Source of the DNA: Treponema sp.
GTDB taxonomy: Bacteria > Spirochaetota > Spirochaetia > Treponematales > Treponemataceae
Direction: 5' to 3'
Length of the DNA stretch: 64,000 nt
NCBI GenBank assembly: GCA_024402665.1
Contig: JAKSTI010000004.1
Coordinates: 1 to 64,000, forward strand
Of this stretch, positions 33,135 to 41,794 are shown piece by piece. Both the position numbers and the translations under genes were made by a program. The first letter of the stretch is position 1, and every line of letters starts with the position of its first letter. The notes under the pieces were generated by a model. It was not told where the DNA came from. It did not search any database and saw only the letters and a list, made by a program, of their open reading frames with translations.

Positions 33135-34160
33135 ATGATTGAATTTAAGAACGTATCAAAGATTTTTAATGCCGGAAAAAAGAATCAGGTAAAAGCTGTA
33201 GATAATATTAGTTTTACAGTAGAAGATTCTGACATTTATGGTGTTATTGGTTTTTCTGGAGCAGGAAAATCTACATTAGTTCGCATGGTAAATGCACTTG
33301 AACTTCCTGGTGAAGGCCAGGTTCTTGTAGATGGTGTTGATGTTTCCAGCTTGAAGGGAAATGAATTGCGTCAGTTCAGAAGAAATATCGGGATGATTTT
33401 CCAGCATTTTAATCTGCTTGGTAATAAGACTGTTGCCCAGAATATTGGAATGCCACTTGTTTTGCAGCACGAAAAATCTGCAGTAATAAAGCAAAAGGTT
33501 TCTGAACTTCTGGAATTTGTTGGTTTAAGCGACAAAGCAAACGCATATCCTTCCCAGTTGAGTGGAGGCCAGAAACAGAGAGTTGGAATTGCCAGAGCCC
33601 TTGCTACAGATCCAAAAATCCTTTTGTGTGATGAAGCAACTTCGGCACTTGATCCACGAACAACTGATGCAATTCTTGAGCTTCTTAAAAAGGTAAACAA
33701 AGATCTGGGAGTTACAATTTTAATGATTACACATCAGATGAATGTAATCCAGCAGATTTGTAACAAAGTTACTGTTCTGGAAAAAGGTCAGATTGTTGAA
33801 CAGGGCAGTGTTATTGAAGTGTTTGGAAATCCTAAAAAGGAAACTACAAAAGGATTTATCAGAACTGTTATCAATGACAGGCTGCCTGAAAGCGTTAAAA
33901 AGTATTTGCGGGAATATAAAGAACCACAGAGAGTTGTTCGCCTTCGTTTTGACGGAAAAAATGCTGATGATCCGGTTATGACAGCGGCTGTAAAAGAAAC
34001 TGGAGTAAACATTTCTATTCTTTATGGAATTGTTACTGAGCTGGAAGGCAAGGTTATTGGATTTCAGACTGTACAGATTACAGGAACTGAACAGCAGATT
34101 GTGGCAGCAGAAAAATTCTTTGATGCCCACGGAATTGAAAAAGCAGAGGTTGATTTATGA
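33135..34160 (+). CDS. metN: Methionine-type ABC importer ATP-binding protein MetN, paralogue 1
   Basis: 341 residues from the ATG at 33135; upstream in-frame codons lie in the leader and have no ribosome binding site. Walker A is GFSGAGKST, signature [15 protein letters not shown], Walker B ILLCDEATSALDP and switch His MITHQMNV. The C-terminal 90 residues form the NIL ferredoxin-like domain that binds methionine and inhibits transport in E. coli MetN. The stop overlaps the metI1 start by 4 nt. First of three MetN paralogues in 11 kb. Confidence 0.93.
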   Translation: MIEFKNVSKIFNAGKKNQVKAVDNISFTVEDSDIYGVIGFSGAGKSTLVRMVNALELPGEGQVLVDGVDVSSLKGNELRQFRRNIGMIFQHFNLLGNKTVAQNIGMPLVLQHEKSAVIKQKVSELLEFVGLSDKANAYPSQLSGGQKQRVGIARALATDPKILLCDEATSALDPRTTDAILELLKKVNKDLGVTILMITHQMNVIQQICNKVTVLEKGQIVEQGSVIEVFGNPKKETTKGFIRTVINDRLPESVKKYLREYKEPQRVVRLRFDGKNADDPVMTAAVKETGVNISILYGIVTELEGKVIGFQTVQITGTEQQIVAAEKFFDAHGIEKAEVDL

Positions 34161-34825
34161 CAGAATCGGTAATTTTTGGTGTTCCTTCCGCAAAGATTCT
34201 TACAAGTGTAGGACAGACTTTTTATATGCTTGGGATTTCCCTTATTGTTGGGGTAATCATTGGTTTTCCACTGGCTGTGATTCTTGTTCTGACCCGCAAA
34301 GGTGGGATAAAAGAAAATGCGGTTGTTTACAATGTTCTTAGTGTAATCATAAATATTGTCAGAAGTATTCCTTTCATTATTTTGATTGTAGCAATTATGC
34401 CTTTTACAAAATTTTTGATTGGAACACGAGTTGGTTCTACTGCTGCCTTAGTTCCGTTAATTGCACACATTGTTCCTTTTATGGCCCGTGTAATTGAAAC
34501 TTCACTTTTAAGTGTAGATAAGGGAATTATTGAAGCAGGACAGGCAATGGGCGCTTCTACAGTTCAGCTGATTTTTAAGTTCATGCTGCCAGAAAGTTTA
34601 AGTCCTATTGTTTTGAGTATTACTACAGCTGCAGTTGCACTTCTTGGTTCTACTGCAATGGCCGGTACTGTTGGTGGCGGTGGTGTAGGTGATCTTGCAA
34701 TTACATACGGATACCAGAGATTTAATTATCCACTGATGATCTCTACCGTAATTGTTCTGATTGCTTTTGTTCAGCTGCTTCAGGGACTTGGAAATTATAT
34801 TTCAAAAAAAGTACGTCACAGCTAA
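34157..34825 (+). CDS. metI: MetI-type ABC permease, paralogue 1
   Basis: 222 residues with five transmembrane helices. Conserved MetI features are ILTSVGQTFYMLGISLIVGVIIGFPLAV, NIVRSIPFIILIVAIMPFTKFLIGT and the coupling-loop motif EAGQAMGASTVQLIFKFMLPESL. AGTVGGGGVGDLAITYGYQRF follows near the end. It pairs with MetN1 and MetQ1 to import methionine or a related sulfur amino acid. Confidence 0.93.
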   Translation: MTESVIFGVPSAKILTSVGQTFYMLGISLIVGVIIGFPLAVILVLTRKGGIKENAVVYNVLSVIINIVRSIPFIILIVAIMPFTKFLIGTRVGSTAALVPLIAHIVPFMARVIETSLLSVDKGIIEAGQAMGASTVQLIFKFMLPESLSPIVLSITTAAVALLGSTAMAGTVGGGGVGDLAITYGYQRFNYPLMISTVIVLIAFVQLLQGLGNYISKKVRHS

Positions 34826-34875
34826 CAAGATTTTAGCGTGATAAAAACAAAAAAAAGATTTACAGGAGATTTATT

Positions 34876-35745
34876 ATGAAAAAGATTACAAAGATTTTAG
34901 GTTTAGTGTTGGTTTCAGGTTTTATTTTTACAAGTGTAACTGGATGTGCAAAAAAAGGTGGAGCTGAAGAAGAATCACTTACAAAAAAGACACTTAAATA
35001 CAGTCAGTCGGCTGGTCCATATTCAGTTTTATTTGACAGAGAAGTTCGTCCAATCCTTGAAAAACAGGGCTATAAATTTGTTGCTTATGATTATTCAAAT
35101 CTTTCACTTGCAGATGATGCATTGAATGGCGGAGACGTAGATTTTAATGTTGAACAGCATACTGCTTATGCTAAAAACTGGAATGAAGGAAATGGCGGAG
35201 ACCTTGTTGTTATTACTCCAATTCCAACAGTTCCAGCAGGACTTTTCAGTGACCGTTACAAATCAGCAGATGACATCAAAAAACTTTCAAATCCAACAAT
35301 TGCTATTCCAAATGATCCTGCAAATACAGCACGTGCATATCTTCTTCTTGAAAAAATCGGCTGGATTACATTAAAAGATGGAATTGATAAAACAAAGGCT
35401 GTAAGTACAGATGTTAAAGATAATCCATATGGTCTTGTAATTACAGAAATGAGTTCTACAAATATTCCACCAGTTCTTGGAGATTTTGACTTTGCTGTAA
35501 TTACTGGTTCAATTGTTTACAATGCCGGAATTGATGCTTCAACTGCACTTGCTCAGGAAACTGTTCTTGATCATCTTTTGCTTCAGGTTACAGTAAAAGA
35601 AAAGAACAAAGATGCTCAGTGGGCAAAAGATATTGTAAATGCTTATCACTCTGTTGAATTAAAAGAACATTTTGCTTCCACAAACAACGAAAATGGTTTA
35701 TGGTATGTTCCAGAGGGATATTGGAATGACGCTTCAACAAATTAA
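34876..35745 (+). CDS. metQ: MetQ/NlpA-family binding lipoprotein, paralogue 1 (divergent)
   Basis: 289 residues with lipobox VTGC. The domain order is the usual one: the N-half (YDYSNLSLADDALNGGDVDFNVEQHTAYAKNW) precedes the second-lobe strand TIAIPNDPANTARAYLLLEKIGWITLKDG. Several canonical residues differ from typical MetQ (VEQHTAY where FQH is usual; VITGSIVYNAGID where INxNYAxxAGL is usual). The ligand may therefore not be methionine; with the Cys-rich leader peptide upstream, a cysteine-related ligand is plausible. The LysR gene begins inside its last 20 bases. Confidence 0.87.
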   Translation: MKKITKILGLVLVSGFIFTSVTGCAKKGGAEEESLTKKTLKYSQSAGPYSVLFDREVRPILEKQGYKFVAYDYSNLSLADDALNGGDVDFNVEQHTAYAKNWNEGNGGDLVVITPIPTVPAGLFSDRYKSADDIKKLSNPTIAIPNDPANTARAYLLLEKIGWITLKDGIDKTKAVSTDVKDNPYGLVITEMSSTNIPPVLGDFDFAVITGSIVYNAGIDASTALAQETVLDHLLLQVTVKEKNKDAQWAKDIVNAYHSVELKEHFASTNNENGLWYVPEGYWNDASTN

Positions 35746-36643
35746 ATATGTAATTGGAATTGCCGACGCAGGTTCCTTAAATAAAGCGGCTGAAAAACTT
35801 TATGTGGCTCAGCCTTCATTAACTAGTACAATCCATGCGCTGGAAGATGAACTTGGTATTACAATTTTCAATCGTTCCAGCAGAGGAATTACATTAACAA
35901 ATGACGGGCGTGAATTTGTTACAAAAGCACGCCAGCTTTATCAGAATTATGAAGCACTTGCAGAACAATATGGGGAACCTGAAAAACGAAAAAAGAAGTT
36001 TGGAGTTTCAAGTCAGCATTATTCCTTTGCAGTAAAAAGTTTTGTTGAAATGGTAAAAAGTTTTAATACAAACGAATACGAATTTGCAATCCGGGAAACA
36101 AAAACACGGGAAGTAATAGATGATGTTGCTTCCCTTAAAAGTGAAATCGGGATTTTGTATTTAAGCGACTACAACCGAAATTATATGCAGAAGATTTTTA
36201 AAGCCCGTGAGATTGAATTTGTTCATCTTATAGACTGTGAAGCTTTTGTGTATATCTGGAAAAATCATCCTCTTGCAAAACAAAAATCAATTTCCTTTGA
36301 TGAATTAAAAGATTATCCTTGTTTGTCTTTTGAGCAGGGGGATGACAGTTCTTATTTCTATTCTGAAGAAATCTTAAGTGAAAATGAATATCACCGCACA
36401 ATTAAAGCAAATGACCGTGCCAGCATGCTAAATCTTATGGTTGGATTAAACGGATACACTTTGTGCAGTGGAATTATTAGTGAAGAATTAAACGGCAGCG
36501 ATTATATTGCTGTTCCTTTCCGTGAAACTACTGAGAATCAGAACCGCGTAATGGAAATTGGCTATATTAAACACAAGGATCTTATACTTGGACAGATTGG
36601 CCAGAAATACGTGGAAGAATTAAAAAAATACCTTGGGGTATAA
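35726..36643 (+). CDS. LysR-type transcriptional regulator of the met cluster
   Basis: 305 residues from the ATG at 35726, which has AGAGGG upstream; earlier in-frame starts lie within metQ1. The N-terminal winged helix is MTLQQIKYVIGIADAGSLNKAAEKLYVAQPSLTSTIHALEDELG...FNRSSRGITLT. The co-inducer domain follows (about residues 90-300). Its start overlaps the metQ1 end by 20 nt, so it is coupled to that operon. Sites fitting the LysR T-N11-A rule occur at three downstream promoters, beginning 7 bases upstream of its own stop codon (box at 36637-36657), so it is the likely regulator of the cluster. Confidence 0.92.
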   Translation: MTLQQIKYVIGIADAGSLNKAAEKLYVAQPSLTSTIHALEDELGITIFNRSSRGITLTNDGREFVTKARQLYQNYEALAEQYGEPEKRKKKFGVSSQHYSFAVKSFVEMVKSFNTNEYEFAIRETKTREVIDDVASLKSEIGILYLSDYNRNYMQKIFKAREIEFVHLIDCEAFVYIWKNHPLAKQKSISFDELKDYPCLSFEQGDDSSYFYSEEILSENEYHRTIKANDRASMLNLMVGLNGYTLCSGIISEELNGSDYIAVPFRETTENQNRVMEIGYIKHKDLILGQIGQKYVEELKKYLGV

Positions 36644-36723
36644 TAAAAAACTATAGCTCACCATTAAAAACTTGTATTATTCAAGCTTCCTGAAATGTTG
36701 TATAACCTATTATGTAAATAGGT
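36637..36723 (+). promoter_or_regulatory. Promoter module A (amidohydrolase-metN2-metI2)
   Basis: LysR-type box GGTATAA-N7-CTATAGC (36637-36657), then GTATTATTCA (36674-36683), 14 nt, TTGTATAACC (36698-36707), and ACCTA-N9-TAGGT (36705-36723). The distance from CTATA to GTATT is 18 nt and between the two core elements 14 nt. Modules B and C have exactly the same spacings. The LysR box centre would lie near -66. Confidence 0.65.
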
Positions 36724-36748
36724 AAAACAAATCAAAGGAGGCTTGTAT

Positions 36749-37999
36749 ATGAGTACAGCAAAAAAATATCTTTCAGATCGTATTGAAGCAATTCGCAATG
36801 AATTAACAGACATTTCAGACAAAATCCACGATTTTAATGAAATTGGATTCAAAGAATTTAAATCATCAAAATTGCAGCAGGACTATCTTGCATCAAAAGG
36901 TTTCAAAATTGAAGCTAATATTGCTGGAATGGAAACTGCATTTACTGCAGAATACGGTTCTGGTTCTCCAGTACTTGCTTTCCTTGGGGAATTTGATGCT
37001 TTGGAAGGGCTTGGTCACGGTTGTGGACATCATCTTTTGGGAACTGGTGCTCTTGCTCCTTGTATTGCATTAAAAGATTATTTTGAAGAAGAAAAATCAA
37101 AAGGAAATAAAATTTCTGGAACTATCAGATTCTACGCTTGTCCTGCAGAAGAAGGCGGCAGTGGAAAAATGTTCCTTGCAAAAGACGGCTATTTTAAGGA
37201 TGTAGATGCAGCACTTTCATGGCATCCTGGAAACAGAAACGGTGTGGCAAAAACTGGAAATCTTGGATGCTATCAGGTTTTGTATAACTTTAAAGGTCGT
37301 TCAAGTCATGCAGCTGCTCAGCCAGAAAATGGAAGAAGTGCTCTTGATGCAGTTGAATTAATGGACATTGGTGTAAACTATCTTCGTGAACATATTCCAC
37401 AGGAAGCCCGCATTCATTATGCAATTACTGAAACAGGTGGTCGTGCTCCAAATGTAGTTCAGTCAAAAGCTCAGGTTTATTATTTTATCCGTTCACCACA
37501 TCAGAAAATTACAAAGGATTTGTATGCCAGAGTAACAAAGTGTGCAGAAGGTGCCGCTCACATGACTGAAACAGAATTGAACATCCAGTTCCTTTCTGTA
37601 TGTACAGAATATGTTCCAAATAAAGTTCTTGTAGATTTGATTGAACCAAAACTTTTTGAATATTACGACGATGTACAGACTCAGGTTGAGCCAAGTGCAG
37701 GAAAAGGTTCAACAGATGTTGGTGATGTAAGCTGGGTAGTTCCAACTGCATATTTTTCTACAGCAACCTGGACTCCAGGAACAGTTGGACATTCACAGGA
37801 CATTGTTGATCAGGGAAAAAGTCAGCTTGCTTATGACGGAATGATTAATGCCGCAAAAATCATTGCAGATGCAGCATTAGATTTAATTGAAAAACCAGAA
37901 TTGCTTGAACAGGCCAAAAAGGAATTTAAGGAAACATTGAACGGTGAAGTTTATGATCCTGGTGTTCCTGCAGATTTTAAGCCTGTAATTCCTAACTAA
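36749..37999 (+). CDS. M20-family amidohydrolase (AbgB-like)
   Basis: 416 residues; the ATG at 36749 is preferred because AAAGGAGG lies just upstream. Metal-site motifs of M20 peptidases are GLGHGCGHHLLGTGAL (ligand His and Cys/His positions) and ACPAEEGGSGK (general-base Glu-Glu). NRNGVAKTGNLGCYQVLYNFKGRSSHAAAQPENGRSALDAVEL is the dimerisation domain. The nearest familiar group is the p-aminobenzoyl-glutamate hydrolase / N-acyl-amino-acid hydrolase set. In the first position of a MetNI operon, I infer that it deacylates an N-acylated or dipeptide-like sulfur amino acid. The substrate is not proven. Confidence 0.85.
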   Translation: MSTAKKYLSDRIEAIRNELTDISDKIHDFNEIGFKEFKSSKLQQDYLASKGFKIEANIAGMETAFTAEYGSGSPVLAFLGEFDALEGLGHGCGHHLLGTGALAPCIALKDYFEEEKSKGNKISGTIRFYACPAEEGGSGKMFLAKDGYFKDVDAALSWHPGNRNGVAKTGNLGCYQVLYNFKGRSSHAAAQPENGRSALDAVELMDIGVNYLREHIPQEARIHYAITETGGRAPNVVQSKAQVYYFIRSPHQKITKDLYARVTKCAEGAAHMTETELNIQFLSVCTEYVPNKVLVDLIEPKLFEYYDDVQTQVEPSAGKGSTDVGDVSWVVPTAYFSTATWTPGTVGHSQDIVDQGKSQLAYDGMINAAKIIADAALDLIEKPELLEQAKKEFKETLNGEVYDPGVPADFKPVIPN

Positions 38000-38011
38000 A
38001 GGAGAGGCCAG

Positions 38012-39091
38012 ATGATTGAAATTAAAAATCTGTATAAAACATATCATCTTAAAACTGGAGATGTAAAAGCAGTAGATAATGTAAGTCTTACAATCAATGA
38101 CGGAGAGATTTATGGTGTAATTGGTTATTCTGGGGCTGGAAAATCTACTTTAGTAAGATGTATAAATCTTCTGGAAACTCCAGACGCAGGAGAAGTTACT
38201 GTAAACGGTACTAAACTTGTTTGGGAAGAAGATGGAAAAACAAAATATATTGGTGAAAAAGGTCTTAAAGAAGTTCGCCGTGGAATTGGAATGATTTTCC
38301 AGCATTTTAATCTTCTTGACCGTTCAACTGTTTTTGATAATGTTGCTTATCCGTTAAAATATTCGGGACTTACAAAACAGCAGATTTCTGAAAGGGTCTT
38401 TGAACTTCTGGAACTTGTAGATTTAAAAGAAAAAGCCGGAGTTTATCCAAGTCAGCTTTCTGGTGGTCAGAAGCAGCGTGTTGCAATTGCCAGAGCCCTT
38501 GCAAATAAACCAAAAATCCTTTTGTCAGATGAAGCTACATCTGCATTGGATCCTGAAGCAACAAAATCTATTCTGGAACTGCTAAAAAAATTGAATGAAA
38601 AACTTAAGCTGACAGTTATTTTGATTACACATGAAATGGCTGTTATAAAAAGCATTTGTCAGAAAGTTGCTGTAATGGAAAAAGGACGGGTAGTAGAAGA
38701 AGGAAATGTTTATAACATTTTTGCAGAACCAGGAGTTCCTATTACCCAGAACTTTATAGAAAGCCAGTCATCACTTTCAAAAATTGATGAACTTATTGAA
38801 AAGAAATCACCATTGCTTACTTCTGAAGGTGAAGGCCGACTTATAAAACTTTTATACAGAAACGATTCTGTTGGAGATTCTTTAATTTCTGATGTTTCAA
38901 GAAGATTTAATTTGAATCTGAACATTGTTCTTGCAACAGTAGAAATGCTTCAGAATGATCCCCTTGGTGCAATTATTGTAGTTGTATATGGAAAAGAAAA
39001 TGATATAACTCAGGCCCTGGAATACATAAAGGGTAAAAAAGTACAGATTTTTGAATTAGAAAAAGGAGGCAAAGTATGGGCGAAGATTTAG
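38012..39091 (+). CDS. metN: MetN, paralogue 2
   Basis: 359 residues. Walker A is GYSGAGKST, signature [15 protein letters not shown], Walker B ILLSDEATSALDP and switch His LITHEMAV. A short insertion (VWEEDGKTKYIGEKGLKEV) sits before the Q-loop, and the C-terminal NIL domain is present. It lies 12 bases after the amidohydrolase and overlaps metI2 by 16 nt. Confidence 0.92.
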   Translation: MIEIKNLYKTYHLKTGDVKAVDNVSLTINDGEIYGVIGYSGAGKSTLVRCINLLETPDAGEVTVNGTKLVWEEDGKTKYIGEKGLKEVRRGIGMIFQHFNLLDRSTVFDNVAYPLKYSGLTKQQISERVFELLELVDLKEKAGVYPSQLSGGQKQRVAIARALANKPKILLSDEATSALDPEATKSILELLKKLNEKLKLTVILITHEMAVIKSICQKVAVMEKGRVVEEGNVYNIFAEPGVPITQNFIESQSSLSKIDELIEKKSPLLTSEGEGRLIKLLYRNDSVGDSLISDVSRRFNLNLNIVLATVEMLQNDPLGAIIVVVYGKENDITQALEYIKGKKVQIFELEKGGKVWAKI

Positions 39092-39840
39092 ATTTTATTT
39101 TAGAAAGCATTGATTACGAAGAAACTATTTTTGAAAAATATCTTCCAAATCTTTATGACTACTGGGAAAAATATTTAAAGAACTGTGTTTCTACTTTGCA
39201 GATGTTTTTAATTGCCGGAGTTATTGCTTTTGCAATCGGCCTTATTTTTGGAATAATTCTTGTTGTTACAAAGCCAGACGGAATCAAACCTAAAAAAGGA
39301 CTCTATTCGGTTCTTACAGCTTTTGTAAATATTTTCCGTTCAGTTCCTTTTGTAATTATGATTGTATTCCTTATTCCATTTACAAGATTTGTTGTTGGAA
39401 CTGCAATTGGTGTAAAAGGTGCCATCATCCCGCTGATTTTTGGATGTGTTCCTTTTTATGCACGTCAGGTAGAATCTGCACTTTCAAGTGTGAATCCTGG
39501 AAAAATCGAAGCAGCCAGAAGTATGGGCAGCGGCACTTTAGAATTGATTTTTAGAGTTTATCTTCATGAATCTGTTCCTGAATTAATTCGCGCTTCTACA
39601 ATCACTGCAATTTCTCTTGTAGGACTTACAACTACAGGTGGTGCAGTTGGTGCTGGTGGATTAGGTGATTTTGCAATCAACTACGGACAGGGATTAAATC
39701 ATTCAGATATTATCTGGGCTTGTCTTTTAATTCTTGTTGCATTCATTAGTTTGCTGCAGTTCACAGGTTCGTTCTTTGCAAAAAAGACTACAAACAGGGA
39801 ATTGTTTAAGAAAAAACTGATTGTTCCAGAAGGAAAATAA
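39076..39840 (+). CDS. metI: MetI-type permease, paralogue 2, with N-terminal extension
   Basis: 254 residues, about 35 longer than MetI1 at the N-terminus (an acidic, Tyr-rich cytoplasmic segment before CVSTLQMFLIAGVIAFAIGLIFGIIL). The motif RSVPFVIMIVFLIPFTRFVVGT and the coupling loop EAARSMGSGTLELIFRVYLHESV are intact. The ATG at 39076 lies inside the end of metN2, with AAAGGAGG just before it. Confidence 0.9.
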   Translation: MGEDLDFILESIDYEETIFEKYLPNLYDYWEKYLKNCVSTLQMFLIAGVIAFAIGLIFGIILVVTKPDGIKPKKGLYSVLTAFVNIFRSVPFVIMIVFLIPFTRFVVGTAIGVKGAIIPLIFGCVPFYARQVESALSSVNPGKIEAARSMGSGTLELIFRVYLHESVPELIRASTITAISLVGLTTTGGAVGAGGLGDFAINYGQGLNHSDIIWACLLILVAFISLLQFTGSFFAKKTTNRELFKKKLIVPEGK

Positions 39841-39858
39841 TTGTAAAATCAAACTGTT

Positions 39859-40506
39859 ATGATTAAAGCAGTAATTTTTGATTTAGACGGAACATTAATT
39901 GATACAGAAAAATATTTCAGAATAAACTGGCCAAAAGCTTTTGAACACTTTGGCTATAAAATGACAGACGAACAATATCTTTCTATAAGATCTCTGGGAA
40001 AACCATTTGTGCAGGAAACACTTAAGGCTTTTTCCGGAGATCCTTCTTTTAACTATGAAGAACTGATTGCCTATCGTGGGAAGTTGATGGAAGAAAGTCT
40101 TGCAGAAAACGGACTGGAAGTTAAAAAAGGAGCAGAGGAATTGCTTTCTTATCTGAAAGAAAAGGGAATTATATGTGCAATTGCAACTGCCTCTCCTGTA
40201 GACCGCTCTGAACGATACTTGAAAACTGCCGGAATCTACAAATATTTTGACAGAATCATTTCTGCCCGCAATATGAAGGAAGGTAAACCTTCTCCAGATG
40301 TGTATGAATTTGCGGTAAAGGAACTGGGACTTAAAAAAGAAGAATGTTTTGCAGTAGAGGATTCTCCAAACGGGGCTTTGAGCGCATATAGAGCGGGACT
40401 TAAAGTTATTATGGTTCCAGATCAGTCGCCAACAGACGAAGAAACTAAGAAGATTATTTTTGCTGAGGTTGAAAATCTTTCTCAAATCATAAATTTAATC
40501 CAATAA
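39859..40506 (+). CDS. HAD-superfamily hydrolase (beta-phosphoglucomutase/phosphatase-like)
   Basis: 215 residues. Motifs are IFDLDGTLIDTEKYFRINWPKAFEHFGY, CAIATASPVDRSERYLKTAGI, EGKPSPDVYEFAVKELGL and FAVEDSPNGALSAYRAGLKVIMVPD, a subfamily IA HAD with helical cap. It lies in the methionine-transport cluster, 18 bases after metI2, likely on the same transcript. The substrate is unknown. Confidence 0.88.
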   Translation: MIKAVIFDLDGTLIDTEKYFRINWPKAFEHFGYKMTDEQYLSIRSLGKPFVQETLKAFSGDPSFNYEELIAYRGKLMEESLAENGLEVKKGAEELLSYLKEKGIICAIATASPVDRSERYLKTAGIYKYFDRIISARNMKEGKPSPDVYEFAVKELGLKKEECFAVEDSPNGALSAYRAGLKVIMVPDQSPTDEETKKIIFAEVENLSQIINLIQ

Positions 40507-40516
40507 AACTGAACTC

Positions 40517-40603
40517 GTTATAGAAATAAACTATAACTGAGAATAAAAAACTAGTATTATTCATGATTTCATATTTGTTGTATAACCTATTTAACAACTA
40601 GGA
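40517..40603 (+). promoter_or_regulatory. Promoter module B (metQ2)
   Basis: Perfect LysR-type box GTTATAG-N7-CTATAAC (40517-40537), GTATTATTCA (40554-40563), 14 nt, TTGTATAACC (40578-40587), then ACCTA-N9-TAGGA (40585-40603). The layout is the same as module A. Confidence 0.7.
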
Positions 40604-40640
40604 AAAAAGACCCTCTGAAAAATGAGGTAAGGAGACAAAT

Positions 40641-41546
40641 ATGAAAAAAATTATTGCTGCAGTTCTTGCAGGTTTACTGGTAACTGGTTTTGCTTTTGCA
40701 AAAGATATAAAAGTAAAAGTTGGAGTTTGTGGATCTAAAAATGATACATGGAAAGCTGTTCAGTATGTTTTGGATCAGCAGAAAGCGGGAATTAAACTGG
40801 AAATTGTAGAATTCAGTGCTTACAATCTTCCAAACGAAGCTTTGAACAACAAAGATATAGATATCAATTCATTCCAGCACATTGCTTATTTGAATAACGA
40901 CATTAAAAATAACGGATACAAAATCACTCCAATTGGTGAAACTGTTATTTCTCCATTAACACTTTATTCATACAAATACAAAACTCTTGCTGCATTAAAA
41001 AATGGTGTTGGCAAAAATGGAACTGCAACTGCTAAAAAAGGTGCATTTAAAATCGCAATTCCAAGCGACGGAACAAACTTAAGCCGTGGAATCAAATTGC
41101 TGGAAGCTGCAGGATTAATTGAAGTTCGCAAAGAAGCAGGATATTCACCAGAATTACGTGATATTACTAAGTTTATTTATAATATTGAAGTAGTTCCTCA
41201 GGCTGCAAACACACTTGTAAGACTTCTTGATGATTACGGTGCCGCTGCAATTAATGGTACATACGCAATTTCTGCAGGGTTCCTTCCTTCAAAAGACGGT
41301 TTATATATTGAAGAAAAAGGAAACAATGGAGACAATCCATATGTAAATGTAATTGTTGCCCGTACAGAAGACAAAGATAATCCTGTATACAAAAAGATTG
41401 TTGAAGCATACCAGAGTCAGCTTGTAACAGAATACTATCTTACTAAAAACAAAGAAGCTTCATTCCCTGTTTACCCATATAAACCATTCACTCAGGAAGA
41501 AGGTGAAAAAGTAGTTAAGTTTATTGATAAAAATGTAAAATGGTAA
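40641..41546 (+). CDS. metQ: MetQ/NlpA-family binding protein, paralogue 2
   Basis: 301 residues with a signal peptide ending FAFA and no lipobox Cys, so it is probably soluble in the periplasm rather than lipid-anchored. Normal MetQ order: VKVGVCGSKNDTWKAVQYVL, IVEFSAYNLPNEALNNKDIDINSFQHIAYL, then the second-lobe strand FKIAIPSDGTNLSRGIKLLEAAGLIEV and AAINGTYAISAGFLPSKDGLYIEE. It has its own promoter (module B) and is separated from metNI2 by the HAD gene. Confidence 0.9.
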   Translation: MKKIIAAVLAGLLVTGFAFAKDIKVKVGVCGSKNDTWKAVQYVLDQQKAGIKLEIVEFSAYNLPNEALNNKDIDINSFQHIAYLNNDIKNNGYKITPIGETVISPLTLYSYKYKTLAALKNGVGKNGTATAKKGAFKIAIPSDGTNLSRGIKLLEAAGLIEVRKEAGYSPELRDITKFIYNIEVVPQAANTLVRLLDDYGAAAINGTYAISAGFLPSKDGLYIEEKGNNGDNPYVNVIVARTEDKDNPVYKKIVEAYQSQLVTEYYLTKNKEASFPVYPYKPFTQEEGEKVVKFIDKNVKW

Positions 41547-41598
41547 TTTATATCAGCTGAGGGAGTTTATCAGTTATTATCAGCCAAGGAGGTTTTTT

Positions 41599-41694
41599 AT
41601 GGATTTTTCTGCTAAAAATGCTTTTGTAGATTTACCTTATGATGAAAATGAACAGATGGCCGATTCATTTCCATTAAACTGGGAAGCTGGATAG
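41599..41694 (+). CDS. Short ORF of 31 codons with a strong ribosome binding site
   Basis: MDFSAKNAFVDLPYDENEQM and a further 11 residues ending NWEAG. AAGGAGG precedes the ATG by 6 nt. It lies between metQ2 and promoter module C, and its stop is 10 bases before the LysR box. It is acidic, with no membrane segment and no recognised family. The region before it holds an imperfect duplication of TATCAGC...AGGAG. It may be a translated small protein of the metQ2 transcript; coding status is unproven. Confidence 0.4.
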   Translation: MDFSAKNAFVDLPYDENEQMADSFPLNWEAG

Positions 41695-41704
41695 GAAAAA
41701 AAAT

Positions 41705-41791
41705 GTTATAGAAAAAATCTATAACGGACCATAAAAAAGTTGTATTGTACATTTTTTTTTTAATAGTGTATAACATACTCAAGAGGTAATT
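41705..41791 (+). promoter_or_regulatory. Promoter module C (metQ3)
   Basis: LysR-type box GTTATAG-N7-CTATAAC (41705-41725), GTATTGTACA (41742-41751), 14 nt, GTGTATAACA (41766-41775), and a degenerate form of the second palindrome at 41773-41791. Spacings match modules A and B exactly. Confidence 0.65.
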
Positions 41792-41794
41792 GAT

